Origin: an uncultured Oscillospiraceae bacterium
Lineage (GTDB): Bacteria; Bacillota; Clostridia; Oscillospirales; Acutalibacteraceae
Length of the DNA stretch: 64,000 bases
Assembly (NCBI GenBank): GCA_900539845.1
Contig: UQDP01000001.1
Span: forward strand, 186,001 to 250,000
Direction of reading: 5' to 3'
Part shown: positions 6,675-14,771 of the stretch, one piece after another
Layout: each line of letters begins with the position of its first letter
How positions within the stretch are numbered: the first letter of the stretch is position 1
Program-made: the position numbers and the translations under genes
The notes under the pieces: generated by a model
Seen by the model: the letters and a program-made list of their open reading frames with translations, nothing else
What the model was told of the DNA's origin: nothing
Databases searched by the model: none

Positions 6675-8144
6675 ATGAAAAATTATGTGCCCACAAAAGA
6701 GTGGATGACGTACGCGATAGGCGCGCTCGGTCAGGGAATGGTCTATGCCATAATGAGCTCTTACATATCGGATTTCTATCTGAACGTGCTTAAGCTTACA
6801 CCGCTTTTTGTTCTGCTGCTTGTTTTGCTTGCGAGGATATGGGATGCCGTTATCGATCCGATTCTTGGATATTATATGGACCGTTCCAATCCAAAACACG
6901 GCAAGCTCAAAAGCTATATCATTTACACGCCGATTCCGATCGCTATCCTGACCGTTCTGCTTTTTTATTCGCCGGATCTTTCCGGCGGGGCGCTTATGGC
7001 ATACGCTGTAATCACTTATCTTCTTTGGGCAACGGTCTATTCAATAAGTGATGTTCCTTTCTGGAGCCTTCCTAATCTTATGACTCCGAATCCCGACGAA
7101 CGCGGCGCTATCGTGAGTAAGGCGCGCACGTCAAACGGCGTCGGCTCAGCGATACCGATGGCTTTCTTTATGCTTCTCGGTTTTATCCTGCCGGGCTTCG
7201 GGCTGAGCGGAACGCAGCTTGAGGAAACAAAATATATGACGATCACCCTGTTCTGCGCAATCGTGGGCAACATCCTGTTTGTTCCTGTTTATTTTAAGAC
7301 GAAGGAACGTGTTCAGATCCCTCCGCCGCAGAAGAAAAAGAAGGGCGAAAAGGGCGTTATCAAAATCATCCTCAGCTGCAAGCCATTGATCCTGACGGCG
7401 CTTATGGGTATCCTCTCCGCAGCCCGTTATCTGTATCAGGCAGGGGCTGTCCATGTTGCGCGTTACGCCTTTTATATAGGCGAAGATCCGTCAGCTCTTA
7501 CAGGCGAAGCTCGTGAAGCGGCGCTTCAGTCTAATATCAGTCTTGTATCAACCGTTTTCCAGGTCGCGGCAGCGGTCGGAATGTTTGTAACGATGTTGCT
7601 GATGCCGCTCGCTTTCAAAAAGTTTAATTACAAACAGATCATAATCAGCACTTCGGTATTGGGCTCTGTTTCAAGCTTTATCATCTATTTCCTCGGTTAT
7701 GACAATTTCTGGGCATGTGTACCGTTCTTCGTTATCTCCTGTATTCCTCTCGGCGCCATCAATGTATGCGCCTTTGCCATGATAGGGGATTGCCTCGATT
7801 ATATGGAATGGAAAACAGGCGTGCGCCTTGCGGGAACGGGTCAGGCAATACAAAGCTTCGTAACTTCGTTCAGCAATGCGCTTGCAACAGGCTTTATTGT
7901 TGTTATGTATATGATAGTAAATCTTGACGTTGCGTCTATAAACGCAAATGTAACAGCCAATCCCCTTGAAATGGGGCATGAAGTGCGCCAAGGTATGTTC
8001 AGCCTGATATCGATAGTCCCGGCGATAAGTTTGCTGCTGTGCACCGTGCCGATGTTCTTCTATGACCTTGTCGGTGAAAAGAAAGCTCGTATCACACGTG
8101 AGCTTGAGGAAAGAAGAAAGGAAAACGGAACACTCAGCAGTTGA
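6675..8144 (+). CDS. GPH-family (glycoside-pentoside-hexuronide) cation symporter
   Basis: The 489-residue MFS-type transporter has about 12 hydrophobic segments. Diagnostic GPH features are RIWDAVIDPILGYYMDRSNPKHGK near residue 56, the SISDVPFWSLPNLMTPNPDERG loop near residue 125, and a late MIGDCLDYMEWKTGVR-like block near residue 370. These proteins import sugars or glycosides with sodium or protons across the cytoplasmic membrane. A GAGGGG ribosome-binding site precedes the ATG. It lies downstream of the metallophosphoesterase in what looks like a two-gene operon ended by the hairpin at 8176-8208. The specific sugar cannot be told from the sequence. Confidence 0.88.
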   Translation: MKNYVPTKEWMTYAIGALGQGMVYAIMSSYISDFYLNVLKLTPLFVLLLVLLARIWDAVIDPILGYYMDRSNPKHGKLKSYIIYTPIPIAILTVLLFYSPDLSGGALMAYAVITYLLWATVYSISDVPFWSLPNLMTPNPDERGAIVSKARTSNGVGSAIPMAFFMLLGFILPGFGLSGTQLEETKYMTITLFCAIVGNILFVPVYFKTKERVQIPPPQKKKKGEKGVIKIILSCKPLILTALMGILSAARYLYQAGAVHVARYAFYIGEDPSALTGEAREAALQSNISLVSTVFQVAAAVGMFVTMLLMPLAFKKFNYKQIIISTSVLGSVSSFIIYFLGYDNFWACVPFFVISCIPLGAINVCAFAMIGDCLDYMEWKTGVRLAGTGQAIQSFVTSFSNALATGFIVVMYMIVNLDVASINANVTANPLEMGHEVRQGMFSLISIVPAISLLLCTVPMFFYDLVGEKKARITRELEERRKENGTLSS

Positions 8145-8175
8145 TCTGTATTATTGCTTCGCATAATAAAAAGAA

Positions 8176-8216
8176 CCGTGAAGAACCGTTTGATACGATC
8201 CTTCACGGGTTTTCTT
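8176..8216. terminator. Convergent-gene terminator
   Basis: An 8-base stem, CCGTGAAG and CTTCACGG, followed by GTTTTCTTTT. It lies between the transporter gene and the convergent ligase-like gene and probably serves the former. Confidence 0.75.
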
Positions 8217-8224
8217 TTATTAGC

Positions 8225-9634
8225 CTATGTCAGCGCTCCTTCAGAGCTGTCGGACATTTCGGGCCGGATACTGCGAACACCGACACGTATGTCGCTCTCT
8301 TCATAACATCTGCTGAGCGATTGCGTGATACCGATGATGATCATTAAAAGAATGATCTGTTTCGGTGAGTTGAAAATGTAATCAGTGAGTCCGAAACCTG
8401 TAAACATAGCCAGGCTCACAAATGTGTAAAAAACAAGGTGGTACTTTACAGGACTGCCCGTCTTTACTTTAAACAGAGTTACAACGGTCATAACAAGAAT
8501 CGCTGCAAGGATAACAAAACCTATAATTCCTAATTCCGCCCAGATTTCGAGCACAAAATTGTGAGCGTGCGGCTTATCAAGATCATAGTTTTCAAGCAGA
8601 AAATTCCCCGTGCTTTCACATCCGAATCCCAATCCTGCAAAAAAGACCCTTATATTATCGGTGATGTAGTCAAAAACACTTTCCCAAATAATGAAATGGT
8701 TGGAAGAGGAGCGTTTCGCGGCTTCTGCGGCGGCTGCCGCTGTTTCGTGAGGGATGCTGTCTATCGGCGGCGTCTTTATCGGAACAGAGATGATGCCGTA
8801 TCTTGTGAGAAGTGAGGGAATGACCATAAGTACAGTGGGAATCAGAAGCTGAAGCATTCCGCCCCAGTGACGTTTTATAACTACGATAAACATTACGAGC
8901 CATCCTGCAAGCACGATCAGGCATGCTGCGCGGGTCATTGTGGCGCTTATTCCTGCGCTTATCAGTAAGTTTGCTATAAAATATGTAAATTTCTGTTTTT
9001 TTGTTTTTGCGTTCAGAAAAAGATAAACGGAAAAAGGAAACGCAAATAAAAGATAGCTCGCAAGCAGGTTCGGATTTGAAAAAAATCCGCTTGCCCTGTT
9101 TGAAAATGTATTTGTTTCTATCTTAAACGGAAGCCAAGTGTAAACAGCTTTGTCCAAATCACGGTAAAACGGCGTTGGCAGAACAAAGCTTTTGCCTATA
9201 TATCCGGCACGGTTCAAAGCGTAGGTGCATATCTGAATTGCTCCAACGAATCCGTTTGCCGCCGCGCCGTACACTGCCGATTGAACAACGCTGTCGATTT
9301 TATCCGGGGTATCTGCGAGGTTGTATATCATAACCAGTATTAAAAATACAGCCCACCACAATCCGGCAGTACCGAGGGTGTCAAGCTTTGTGTCAGACCA
9401 AAAAACACTTAAAAGCGCAAAGCTCATAAAGGCGATGCATACTTTTCCGATAGTGCCCACTTTTGCTTTGCGACCCTCACGGGACCATTGTATCTTAAAT
9501 ATAATAAACGAAACAAAAAGCAAAAACGGACTCAGATATTCCGGCAAAATAGGGAAAAGGAACACCGTGGCAAGCAGCCACTGCAATGCCGGGCTGTTTT
9601 GCCGATGCTTTCTTTCTGTCATATATCGCATCAT
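8225..9634 (-). CDS. O-antigen ligase/Wzy-like membrane protein
   Basis: The 469-residue protein has about 10-12 hydrophobic segments and the Wzy_C-type periplasmic or extracellular loop region: GLGFGCESTGNFLLENYDLD then PHAHNFVLEIWAELGIIG near residue 375. The H-x-H-N-x-x-L-E pattern is typical of O-antigen ligase/polymerase family proteins, which in Gram-positives polymerise or attach cell-surface glycans. There are several possible starts (ATG at 9634, 9631 and 9622) behind a GGAG. It stands alone on the minus strand with its own promoter at 9683-9711 and no nearby glycosyltransferases, so its glycan is unknown. Confidence 0.8.
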   Translation of the reverse strand: MMRYMTERKHRQNSPALQWLLATVFLFPILPEYLSPFLLFVSFIIFKIQWSREGRKAKVGTIGKVCIAFMSFALLSVFWSDTKLDTLGTAGLWWAVFLILVMIYNLADTPDKIDSVVQSAVYGAAANGFVGAIQICTYALNRAGYIGKSFVLPTPFYRDLDKAVYTWLPFKIETNTFSNRASGFFSNPNLLASYLLFAFPFSVYLFLNAKTKKQKFTYFIANLLISAGISATMTRAACLIVLAGWLVMFIVVIKRHWGGMLQLLIPTVLMVIPSLLTRYGIISVPIKTPPIDSIPHETAAAAAEAAKRSSSNHFIIWESVFDYITDNIRVFFAGLGFGCESTGNFLLENYDLDKPHAHNFVLEIWAELGIIGFVILAAILVMTVVTLFKVKTGSPVKYHLVFYTFVSLAMFTGFGLTDYIFNSPKQIILLMIIIGITQSLSRCYEESDIRVGVRSIRPEMSDSSEGALT

Positions 9635-9682
9635 TCTCCGATGAAAAAATTACAGTGCAGTATCTGCCGCTGTGCCATGCAC

Positions 9683-9711
9683 ATAATACTACATTTTAAT
9701 TATATTTTCAA
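9683..9711 (-). promoter_or_regulatory. Sigma-A-type promoter of the ligase-like gene
   Basis: On the minus strand, TTGAAA, 17 bases, then TATTAT, about 50 bases before the start codon. Confidence 0.6.
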
Positions 9712-9762
9712 CAAAAATATTTTTCCGTTAAATTTATTAACATACGGTTTATTATTTAATTG

Positions 9763-9791
9763 TTGAAATAAATCCTATATTAGTGTATAAT
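9763..9791 (+). promoter_or_regulatory. Sigma-A-type promoter of the first foldase gene
   Basis: TTGAAA, a 17-base spacer, then TATAAT. The spacer ends TTAGTG, the same bases that precede the -10 of the second foldase promoter. The leader to the ATG is about 80 bases. Confidence 0.7.
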
Positions 9792-9878
9792 TAATTGTAT
9801 TTCATATGAGCGGGAAAGAGACAACGGCCGTGAAACGGTTTCGTATCCGCATTCCTTGCTTTAAATAGGAGAGTTTAC

Positions 9879-11774
9879 ATGAGCAAAAAGGATTTTGATG
9901 AACTGAATCTTAATAATCAAAGCGAAGCTGATTCGGAAGGCGCAGATAAAAAGACTCAGGCGGCAGATACCGATGCGCAGATATCTGAAAAAGCAAACAG
10001 TGAAGCGGATGCGCTTAATGCTGCGGATGAAGAAACAGTTAGGCTTGAAGATAATGACAACTGGCAGTTTGAGGCAAGCGCGCCTGCCGCGGAAAATGAT
10101 GTGTTTTCGGGTGTGGGCGGCGTAGAGTTTGAATTGCCCAAAGAGCAGCGCGCAGCCGAGAATCAGGACGTCATGACGCAGGTGAAATCACAGGACATCG
10201 TTATAAAAAAAGGGAGAATCAGCATTGTTCTCTCCTCGCTTATAGCCGTTGTAATCGTTGCGGCGCTCGTTGTGCTCGGCATCAGATATTATACGCAGCC
10301 GAACAGCAATGAAAAGATGAATCCCGGCAATATAGCTCTTACCGTCGGTGACACCGACGTTTCCGTAGGTATGTATAACTATTATTATGAAAGCATCGTG
10401 TATGAATATACTTACTATGCTAATTACGGGTATTATGATCTTGACACCTCGGCTGATTTTTCTACTCAGTACACTACTGATTCAGACGGCAATGAGATAT
10501 CCTGGCTGGATTTGTTCAAGAAAATAACGGTTGAGAGGATCAAAACCAATGTTGTGTATTATGAAAAAGGGCTTGAGGCAGGCATAACGCTTACTGACGA
10601 ACAGAAAGAAGAGATTGAATCTCAGCTCGATTCGGTCAGAGAAAACGCATCTGCTTCAGACCAGAGTGTAAATGAATATATAGAGGATACTTTCGGCGCT
10701 CATTGCGGCATAGAAACTCTAAGAAAGTATATGGAGCAGTATTATATAGCCGGAACATATTATAATCAGTACCATATAACCGGCAGACCGGATGAGGAGG
10801 AGACGCAGACTTATTTTGACGAGCATCAAGATGAATATAAATCCTGTTCATATGCTCTCCTTGAAATGGCTTATGATACCACCGATGATTCCACACGTCA
10901 AGACAGTATTGAAAAAGCACAGTCCTATATGGCGCGGATAACAGATGTGGATTCTATGCGTGCTCTTGTTCCCGAAGCCTGTGCCGACCTTATAGACCAG
11001 TTTATTTCCGCCGGTTATTTTGAGACCGAGGATGAAGCCGTGACCGCGCTGAGTGAATCTATCGAGGCAACGCAGACCAGAACCGATATTGAAAGTTCTT
11101 TCGGTGAAGAAATCGCAAACTGGATGTTTGATGAAAGCAATGAGACGGGCAGCACGAATTATTATGCCAATGAAGATGTGGGAATCGTTTATGTGCTCTT
11201 GAAGACTTCTCAGCCTTTCCTTGAAGACACGCAGGTCTATTCCGTGCGCCACATTCTTGTTATTCCCGGATCGGACGATGAAGAATCAGCCGACAATGCT
11301 TCATCGGAAAGTCAGGAGTATACCGAGGAACAGTGGAATGCCGCTCTTGAAAAAGCGGAATCCATAGTGGACGAATATAACGCCACGGATAAATCAGAGC
11401 TTTCTTTCGCAAAGCTTGCAGAGAAATACAGTGATGATACAGAATCAACGGCTTCAGGCACAAGCGGCCTTTACGGCGGCGGATATGAAGGGGTCGCACT
11501 CGGTCAGATGGTCTCTGAATTTGAAAACTGGGCTATGGATGATTCACGCAAGTACGGCGATGTAGAGATCGTTAAGACTATACACGGCTATCATATTATG
11601 TATTTTATATTCAGAGGTCCTGAATATATGTATGATTCACAGGTTGCCTGCTTCAATGCCGCAGCTCTTGCAGAGATAGAAAACACGCAGTCTGAGAACG
11701 GGCTTGGAATGAGAAACGCGGACAGCGCAACACCGTCCAGCAGCTATATAGCGCCGGCAAACACCCAGTACTAA
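9879..11774 (+). CDS. Membrane-anchored parvulin foldase with acidic cytosolic tail
   Basis: The 631-residue protein starts with about 110 polar residues rich in Asp and Glu, then a transmembrane segment at about 114-137 (ISIVLSSLIAVVIVAALVVLG). The outer part begins with an IALTVGDTDVSVGMYNYYY SurA/PrsA-like segment and has a PpiC rotamase domain at about 451-590, with SVRHILVI, a glycine-rich YGGGYEGVALGQMV loop, and HGYHIMYFI. Parvulin domains isomerise proline bonds during folding of secreted proteins. PrsA proteins are usually lipoproteins; here a single-pass anchor with a long acidic tail replaces the lipobox. A GGAGAG ribosome-binding site precedes the ATG. It is a paralogue of the next gene. 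Confidence 0.82.
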   Translation: MSKKDFDELNLNNQSEADSEGADKKTQAADTDAQISEKANSEADALNAADEETVRLEDNDNWQFEASAPAAENDVFSGVGGVEFELPKEQRAAENQDVMTQVKSQDIVIKKGRISIVLSSLIAVVIVAALVVLGIRYYTQPNSNEKMNPGNIALTVGDTDVSVGMYNYYYESIVYEYTYYANYGYYDLDTSADFSTQYTTDSDGNEISWLDLFKKITVERIKTNVVYYEKGLEAGITLTDEQKEEIESQLDSVRENASASDQSVNEYIEDTFGAHCGIETLRKYMEQYYIAGTYYNQYHITGRPDEEETQTYFDEHQDEYKSCSYALLEMAYDTTDDSTRQDSIEKAQSYMARITDVDSMRALVPEACADLIDQFISAGYFETEDEAVTALSESIEATQTRTDIESSFGEEIANWMFDESNETGSTNYYANEDVGIVYVLLKTSQPFLEDTQVYSVRHILVIPGSDDEESADNASSESQEYTEEQWNAALEKAESIVDEYNATDKSELSFAKLAEKYSDDTESTASGTSGLYGGGYEGVALGQMVSEFENWAMDDSRKYGDVEIVKTIHGYHIMYFIFRGPEYMYDSQVACFNAAALAEIENTQSENGLGMRNADSATPSSSYIAPANTQY

Positions 11775-11782
11775 AATTTTTC

Positions 11783-11811
11783 TTGTAATATTAAGTAAAT
11801 TAGTGTAAAAT
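11783..11811 (+). promoter_or_regulatory. Sigma-A-type promoter of the second foldase gene
   Basis: TTGTAA, 17 bases, TAAAAT, beginning ten bases after the stop of the first foldase gene. The -10 is preceded by TTAGTG as in the first foldase promoter, so the two paralogues may be co-regulated. Confidence 0.6.
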
Positions 11812-11850
11812 GATATACAAATAAATTCTTTTTAGGTTAGGATGAAACAA

Positions 11851-13710
11851 ATGGCTAAAAAAGATCTGAATGATGATATTTTAAGCGGAGGCTCCATATC
11901 CGGTTCTGGAAAATCGGATAAGAGCGCAAAAAAAGCGGAAAGGCTTGAAAAAAAGGCGAAAAAGACCGCGCAGAAAAAAGCTGAACTCGATAAGAAGATA
12001 AAAGAACTTCGCGAAGAGAGAGATGCCGCAACAGATGAAAAGGCAAAAGCGGCTCTGGATAAAAAGATTGAAAAGGCAAAAAGCGCGCTTGATACGCTCT
12101 CGGGAAAGAGAAGCGGTATCGCTTCAAATCAGAAGAGAGTTATCCAAAGCGTTGTAGCGGTCGTAATCGTGATCGCTCTGCTGGTTGCATATGTGGCAAC
12201 CGGCACTGTGCGCAAAGGTTTTATCCATTCAACACTTCAGTGGACAACGGGTCTGACAGCCGTAACGATTGAAGACGCAGACGGTGAAAAAATCAAAATC
12301 CCGGTATCGACCTACAATTATTATTTTGCGAATACATATAATAACATGATGTCAACGCAGCAGACCTATGAGCAGTACGGTCTCAATACCGGCGATTATA
12401 ATTTGGACGTTGATTTTGATATTCCGCTTTCAGACCAGACCACCACAAATGATGACGGCGAAGTTGTTACCTGGCTTGAATATATAAATGAACAGGTTAT
12501 AGACGGAATTAAGACCACCTATATGTATTATAACGAGGCTGTTAAGGCAAACGGCGGCGAGGAGCCTGAAATAACCGAGGAACAGCAGAATGAGCTTGAT
12601 GAAACACTGGATAATTACAAGACAACTGCTGAAGGCTATGGATATACGCTTTCCGCATATCTCGTTCAGGCAATGGGCAAGGGTGTAACGGAGTCTGTAT
12701 TCCGCCGCGAGTCAACGGTTTCCTATATAGCTCAGAATTATCAGTCTGAATTTAATTCAGGTATTACCGAAAAAGAGTATACCGATGAGGATCTTCAGGC
12801 TTACCGTGATTCTCATAAAGAGGATCTTGAGGCTGTTAGCGTCAGGATTTTTGAAGCCTCAACAGAGGATGACGCTATCGCTTTTAAAAACGCACTCAAC
12901 AGCAACGGTTCCAACTTTACCGAGTTGTGCGGGGAGTACAGCGAGGACAGTGTTTACGATCATTCCTATTACGCACAGGACGAAGCTTCCACAAAGCTCT
13001 ATGCCACAAGATCCGTGCTTCAGAACGGCGGTTATGCAATAGCCACTGCTGAGGAACATACCCATGAAGAGGGCGAGGAGCACAGTGCGGACGAAGAACT
13101 CAGCTATCCCGGTCTCGACTGGCTCTTCAGCACAGATCGCCGCGCAGGAGATATCTACCAGTATTCGACCACTGTTGTTTATGTTCTTGAACCTGTTCAG
13201 ATACCCGAAGCTTCCAGTGTCAATGTACGTCATATCCTCATAGCGCCGGAAACAGATGACTCCGCAAGTGTTACGGACGCAACACAGGAGCAGTGGGACG
13301 CGGCATATGAGAAAGCGCAGAATATCGTTGATGAATATAACTCCGGCGCCAGAACGGAAGACAGCTTTGCAGCTCTCGTAAGTGAAAACTCATCAGACAC
13401 AGGCTCTTCCTCAAACGGCGGTCTTTATGAGAATATTGTACCGGGTCAGATGGTTGATTCCTTTGAATCCTGGGTTCTTGATCCTGACAGAAACGTAGGC
13501 GATGTGGATATCGTTCAGACCCAGCATGGCTATCATATTATGTATTTTGTAGGCGATACAGGTACTCCTATCTGGAAAGTGAACGCGCAGTCCGGGCTTT
13601 CCTCTGAGGATACAACGACCGCCACCGAAGAACTTGAAAATTCGTACACAGCAACGCTTAACTGGTTCGGCAGATTCTATATTGAAAAAGATACGGATAT
13701 CGATATGTAA
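11851..13710 (+). CDS. Membrane-anchored parvulin foldase with basic coiled-coil tail
   Basis: This is a paralogue of the gene before it. About 90 Lys-rich residues (KKAERLEKKAKKTAQKKAEL) probably form a coiled coil, followed by a transmembrane segment at about 98-117 and an outer region with a PpiC domain at about 455-590: NVRHILIA, GGLYENIVPGQMV and HGYHIMYFVG. A metal-site-like HTHEEGEEH cluster sits near residue 403, absent from the partner. The frame also has an ATG nine bases earlier (11842); I prefer 11851 because MAKKDLND then matches MSKKDFDE of the paralogue. Role: folding of exported proteins at the outer membrane face. A terminator follows at 13719. Confidence 0.82.
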   Translation: MAKKDLNDDILSGGSISGSGKSDKSAKKAERLEKKAKKTAQKKAELDKKIKELREERDAATDEKAKAALDKKIEKAKSALDTLSGKRSGIASNQKRVIQSVVAVVIVIALLVAYVATGTVRKGFIHSTLQWTTGLTAVTIEDADGEKIKIPVSTYNYYFANTYNNMMSTQQTYEQYGLNTGDYNLDVDFDIPLSDQTTTNDDGEVVTWLEYINEQVIDGIKTTYMYYNEAVKANGGEEPEITEEQQNELDETLDNYKTTAEGYGYTLSAYLVQAMGKGVTESVFRRESTVSYIAQNYQSEFNSGITEKEYTDEDLQAYRDSHKEDLEAVSVRIFEASTEDDAIAFKNALNSNGSNFTELCGEYSEDSVYDHSYYAQDEASTKLYATRSVLQNGGYAIATAEEHTHEEGEEHSADEELSYPGLDWLFSTDRRAGDIYQYSTTVVYVLEPVQIPEASSVNVRHILIAPETDDSASVTDATQEQWDAAYEKAQNIVDEYNSGARTEDSFAALVSENSSDTGSSSNGGLYENIVPGQMVDSFESWVLDPDRNVGDVDIVQTQHGYHIMYFVGDTGTPIWKVNAQSGLSSEDTTTATEELENSYTATLNWFGRFYIEKDTDIDM

Positions 13711-13718
13711 TTTTATAC

Positions 13719-13748
13719 GGGGGACTGCTTACGGCGGTCCCTTTTCCG
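13719..13748 (+). terminator. Terminator after the second foldase gene
   Basis: Imperfect stem GGGACTGC/GGCGGTCCC with a TTAC loop, followed by TTTT. Confidence 0.7.
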
Positions 13749-13790
13749 TCCTAATATAGATTTAAAACAATAAAGAAAGGAGAGCAGTTT

Positions 13791-14015
13791 ATGGGTGAAA
13801 ATGATATCGAAGTGTTGAAAGAGCAGATCTCGCGCCTTATGGCTGCTCTGGAAGATGTCAATTTTGAGTGTCAGCGGCTCGAGATCATCAATTCAAATCT
13901 TGATTTTCAGCTTAAAGAGGCAAACCGTGAGCTGAATCAGAATATAGCCGTGCTTCAGGCTCTTGAAGAAGAAAATGAAAGGCTGAAGAAAGAACGGAAA
14001 GGTGGCAAGGGTTGA
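13791..14015 (+). CDS. Small coiled-coil protein
   Basis: The 74-residue protein is almost wholly a predicted coiled coil with heptad leucines and isoleucines (VLKEQISRLMAALEDVNFECQRLEII then FQLKEANRELNQ), ending in a basic KKERKGGKG tail. It contains no known enzyme motif. GGAGAG lies before the ATG. It overlaps or abuts the fumarase beta gene, so the two are translated together; it takes the place where a fumarase alpha subunit gene is normally found but has none of the cysteines or length of one. Function is unknown; a scaffolding or partner role is possible. Confidence 0.7.
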   Translation: MGENDIEVLKEQISRLMAALEDVNFECQRLEIINSNLDFQLKEANRELNQNIAVLQALEEENERLKKERKGGKG

Positions 14016-14016
14016 C

Positions 14017-14544
14017 ATGGAGTATGTAATAGATTCGGCGCAGCTTCGTGAATACGCGCCTGTATTAAGAGCGGGCGACAGAGTTGTGCTTTCCGGCAGA
14101 GTCTATACTGCCCGCGATGCCGCTCATAAGCGTATCGTTCAGGCTCTTGAAAACGGAGAGCCTCTTCCTTTTGATCTCAATAACGCCGCGATATATTATG
14201 CCGGTCCGACTCCTGCTCCCCAAGGACTTGCCGTGGGAGCCTGCGGACCGACAACTTCGGGCAGAATGGATGTTTTTGCCCCTTTGCTGTTGGATAACGG
14301 TTTGGCGGCAATGATAGGGAAGGGCGAAAGAAACAAAGCGGTCTGCGATTCGATTATTAAGAATAAAGCCGTATATCTCTGTGCCATCGGCGGCGCGGGC
14401 GCTCTTGCTTCGAAATGTATAAAAAGCTGCCGAGTGATCGCGTATGATGATCTTGGCTGTGAATCGGTAAAAGAACTTGAATTTGACAGTTTTCCGCTTA
14501 CAGTTGCAACAGATTGTACGGGGGGGAATATATTTTTACGTTGA
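14017..14544 (+). CDS. Fumarate hydratase / tartrate dehydratase beta subunit (orphan)
   Basis: The 175-residue protein has the signature of the class I fumarase C-terminal (beta) subunit: GDRVVLSGRVYTARDAAHKR near residue 25, YYAGPTPAPQG, ACGPTTSGRMD and MIGKGERN. With an iron-sulfur alpha subunit it forms a hydro-lyase for fumarate, tartrate or a related acid. The ATG at 14017 has AAGGG five bases upstream; an in-frame GTG at 14002 is the alternative. No alpha subunit is encoded here: the gene upstream is a 74-residue coiled-coil protein that overlaps it or ends one base before it. The subunit may pair with an alpha encoded elsewhere. The family call is firm; the substrate is not determined. 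Confidence 0.85.
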   Translation: MEYVIDSAQLREYAPVLRAGDRVVLSGRVYTARDAAHKRIVQALENGEPLPFDLNNAAIYYAGPTPAPQGLAVGACGPTTSGRMDVFAPLLLDNGLAAMIGKGERNKAVCDSIIKNKAVYLCAIGGAGALASKCIKSCRVIAYDDLGCESVKELEFDSFPLTVATDCTGGNIFLR

Positions 14545-14660
14545 TCTGTGCGATGCCTGATGCCTATTGTTAAAAAATATGCAAAGTTAATAAAAAGCAG
14601 TGTGAATTTATTGTAATGTTATAGAATATTACTATTGCTTTTTTTATAAAAAAATGATAA

Positions 14661-14689
14661 TATAATTATCCAAGTTAGCAATTGCTAAC
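14661..14689 (+). promoter_or_regulatory. pflB -10 region and DtxR-type palindromic operator
   Basis: TATAAT at 14661-14666 is followed eight bases later by the perfect 16-base palindrome GTTAGCAATTGCTAAC at 14674-14689. The same GTTAG-six-CTAAC pattern lies just below the -10 of the DtxR-family gene at 17822-17837. The -35 is weak. Confidence 0.6.
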
Positions 14690-14706
14690 CATATATTGTT
14701 AAGCTT

Positions 14707-14740
14707 AGCTGCGCCAAACACAAAATGTTTGGCTTCAGCT
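14707..14740 (+). other. Hairpin in the pflB leader
   Basis: AGCTG then GCCAAACA pair with TGTTTGGC then CAGCT around a CAAAA loop, with a few unpaired bases. No T-run follows, so it is not a terminator; it sits about 20 bases before the pflB ribosome-binding site and may stabilise the mRNA. Confidence 0.5.
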
Positions 14741-14771
14741 GAATTGTATAAAATAATTGAGGAGGATTTTT

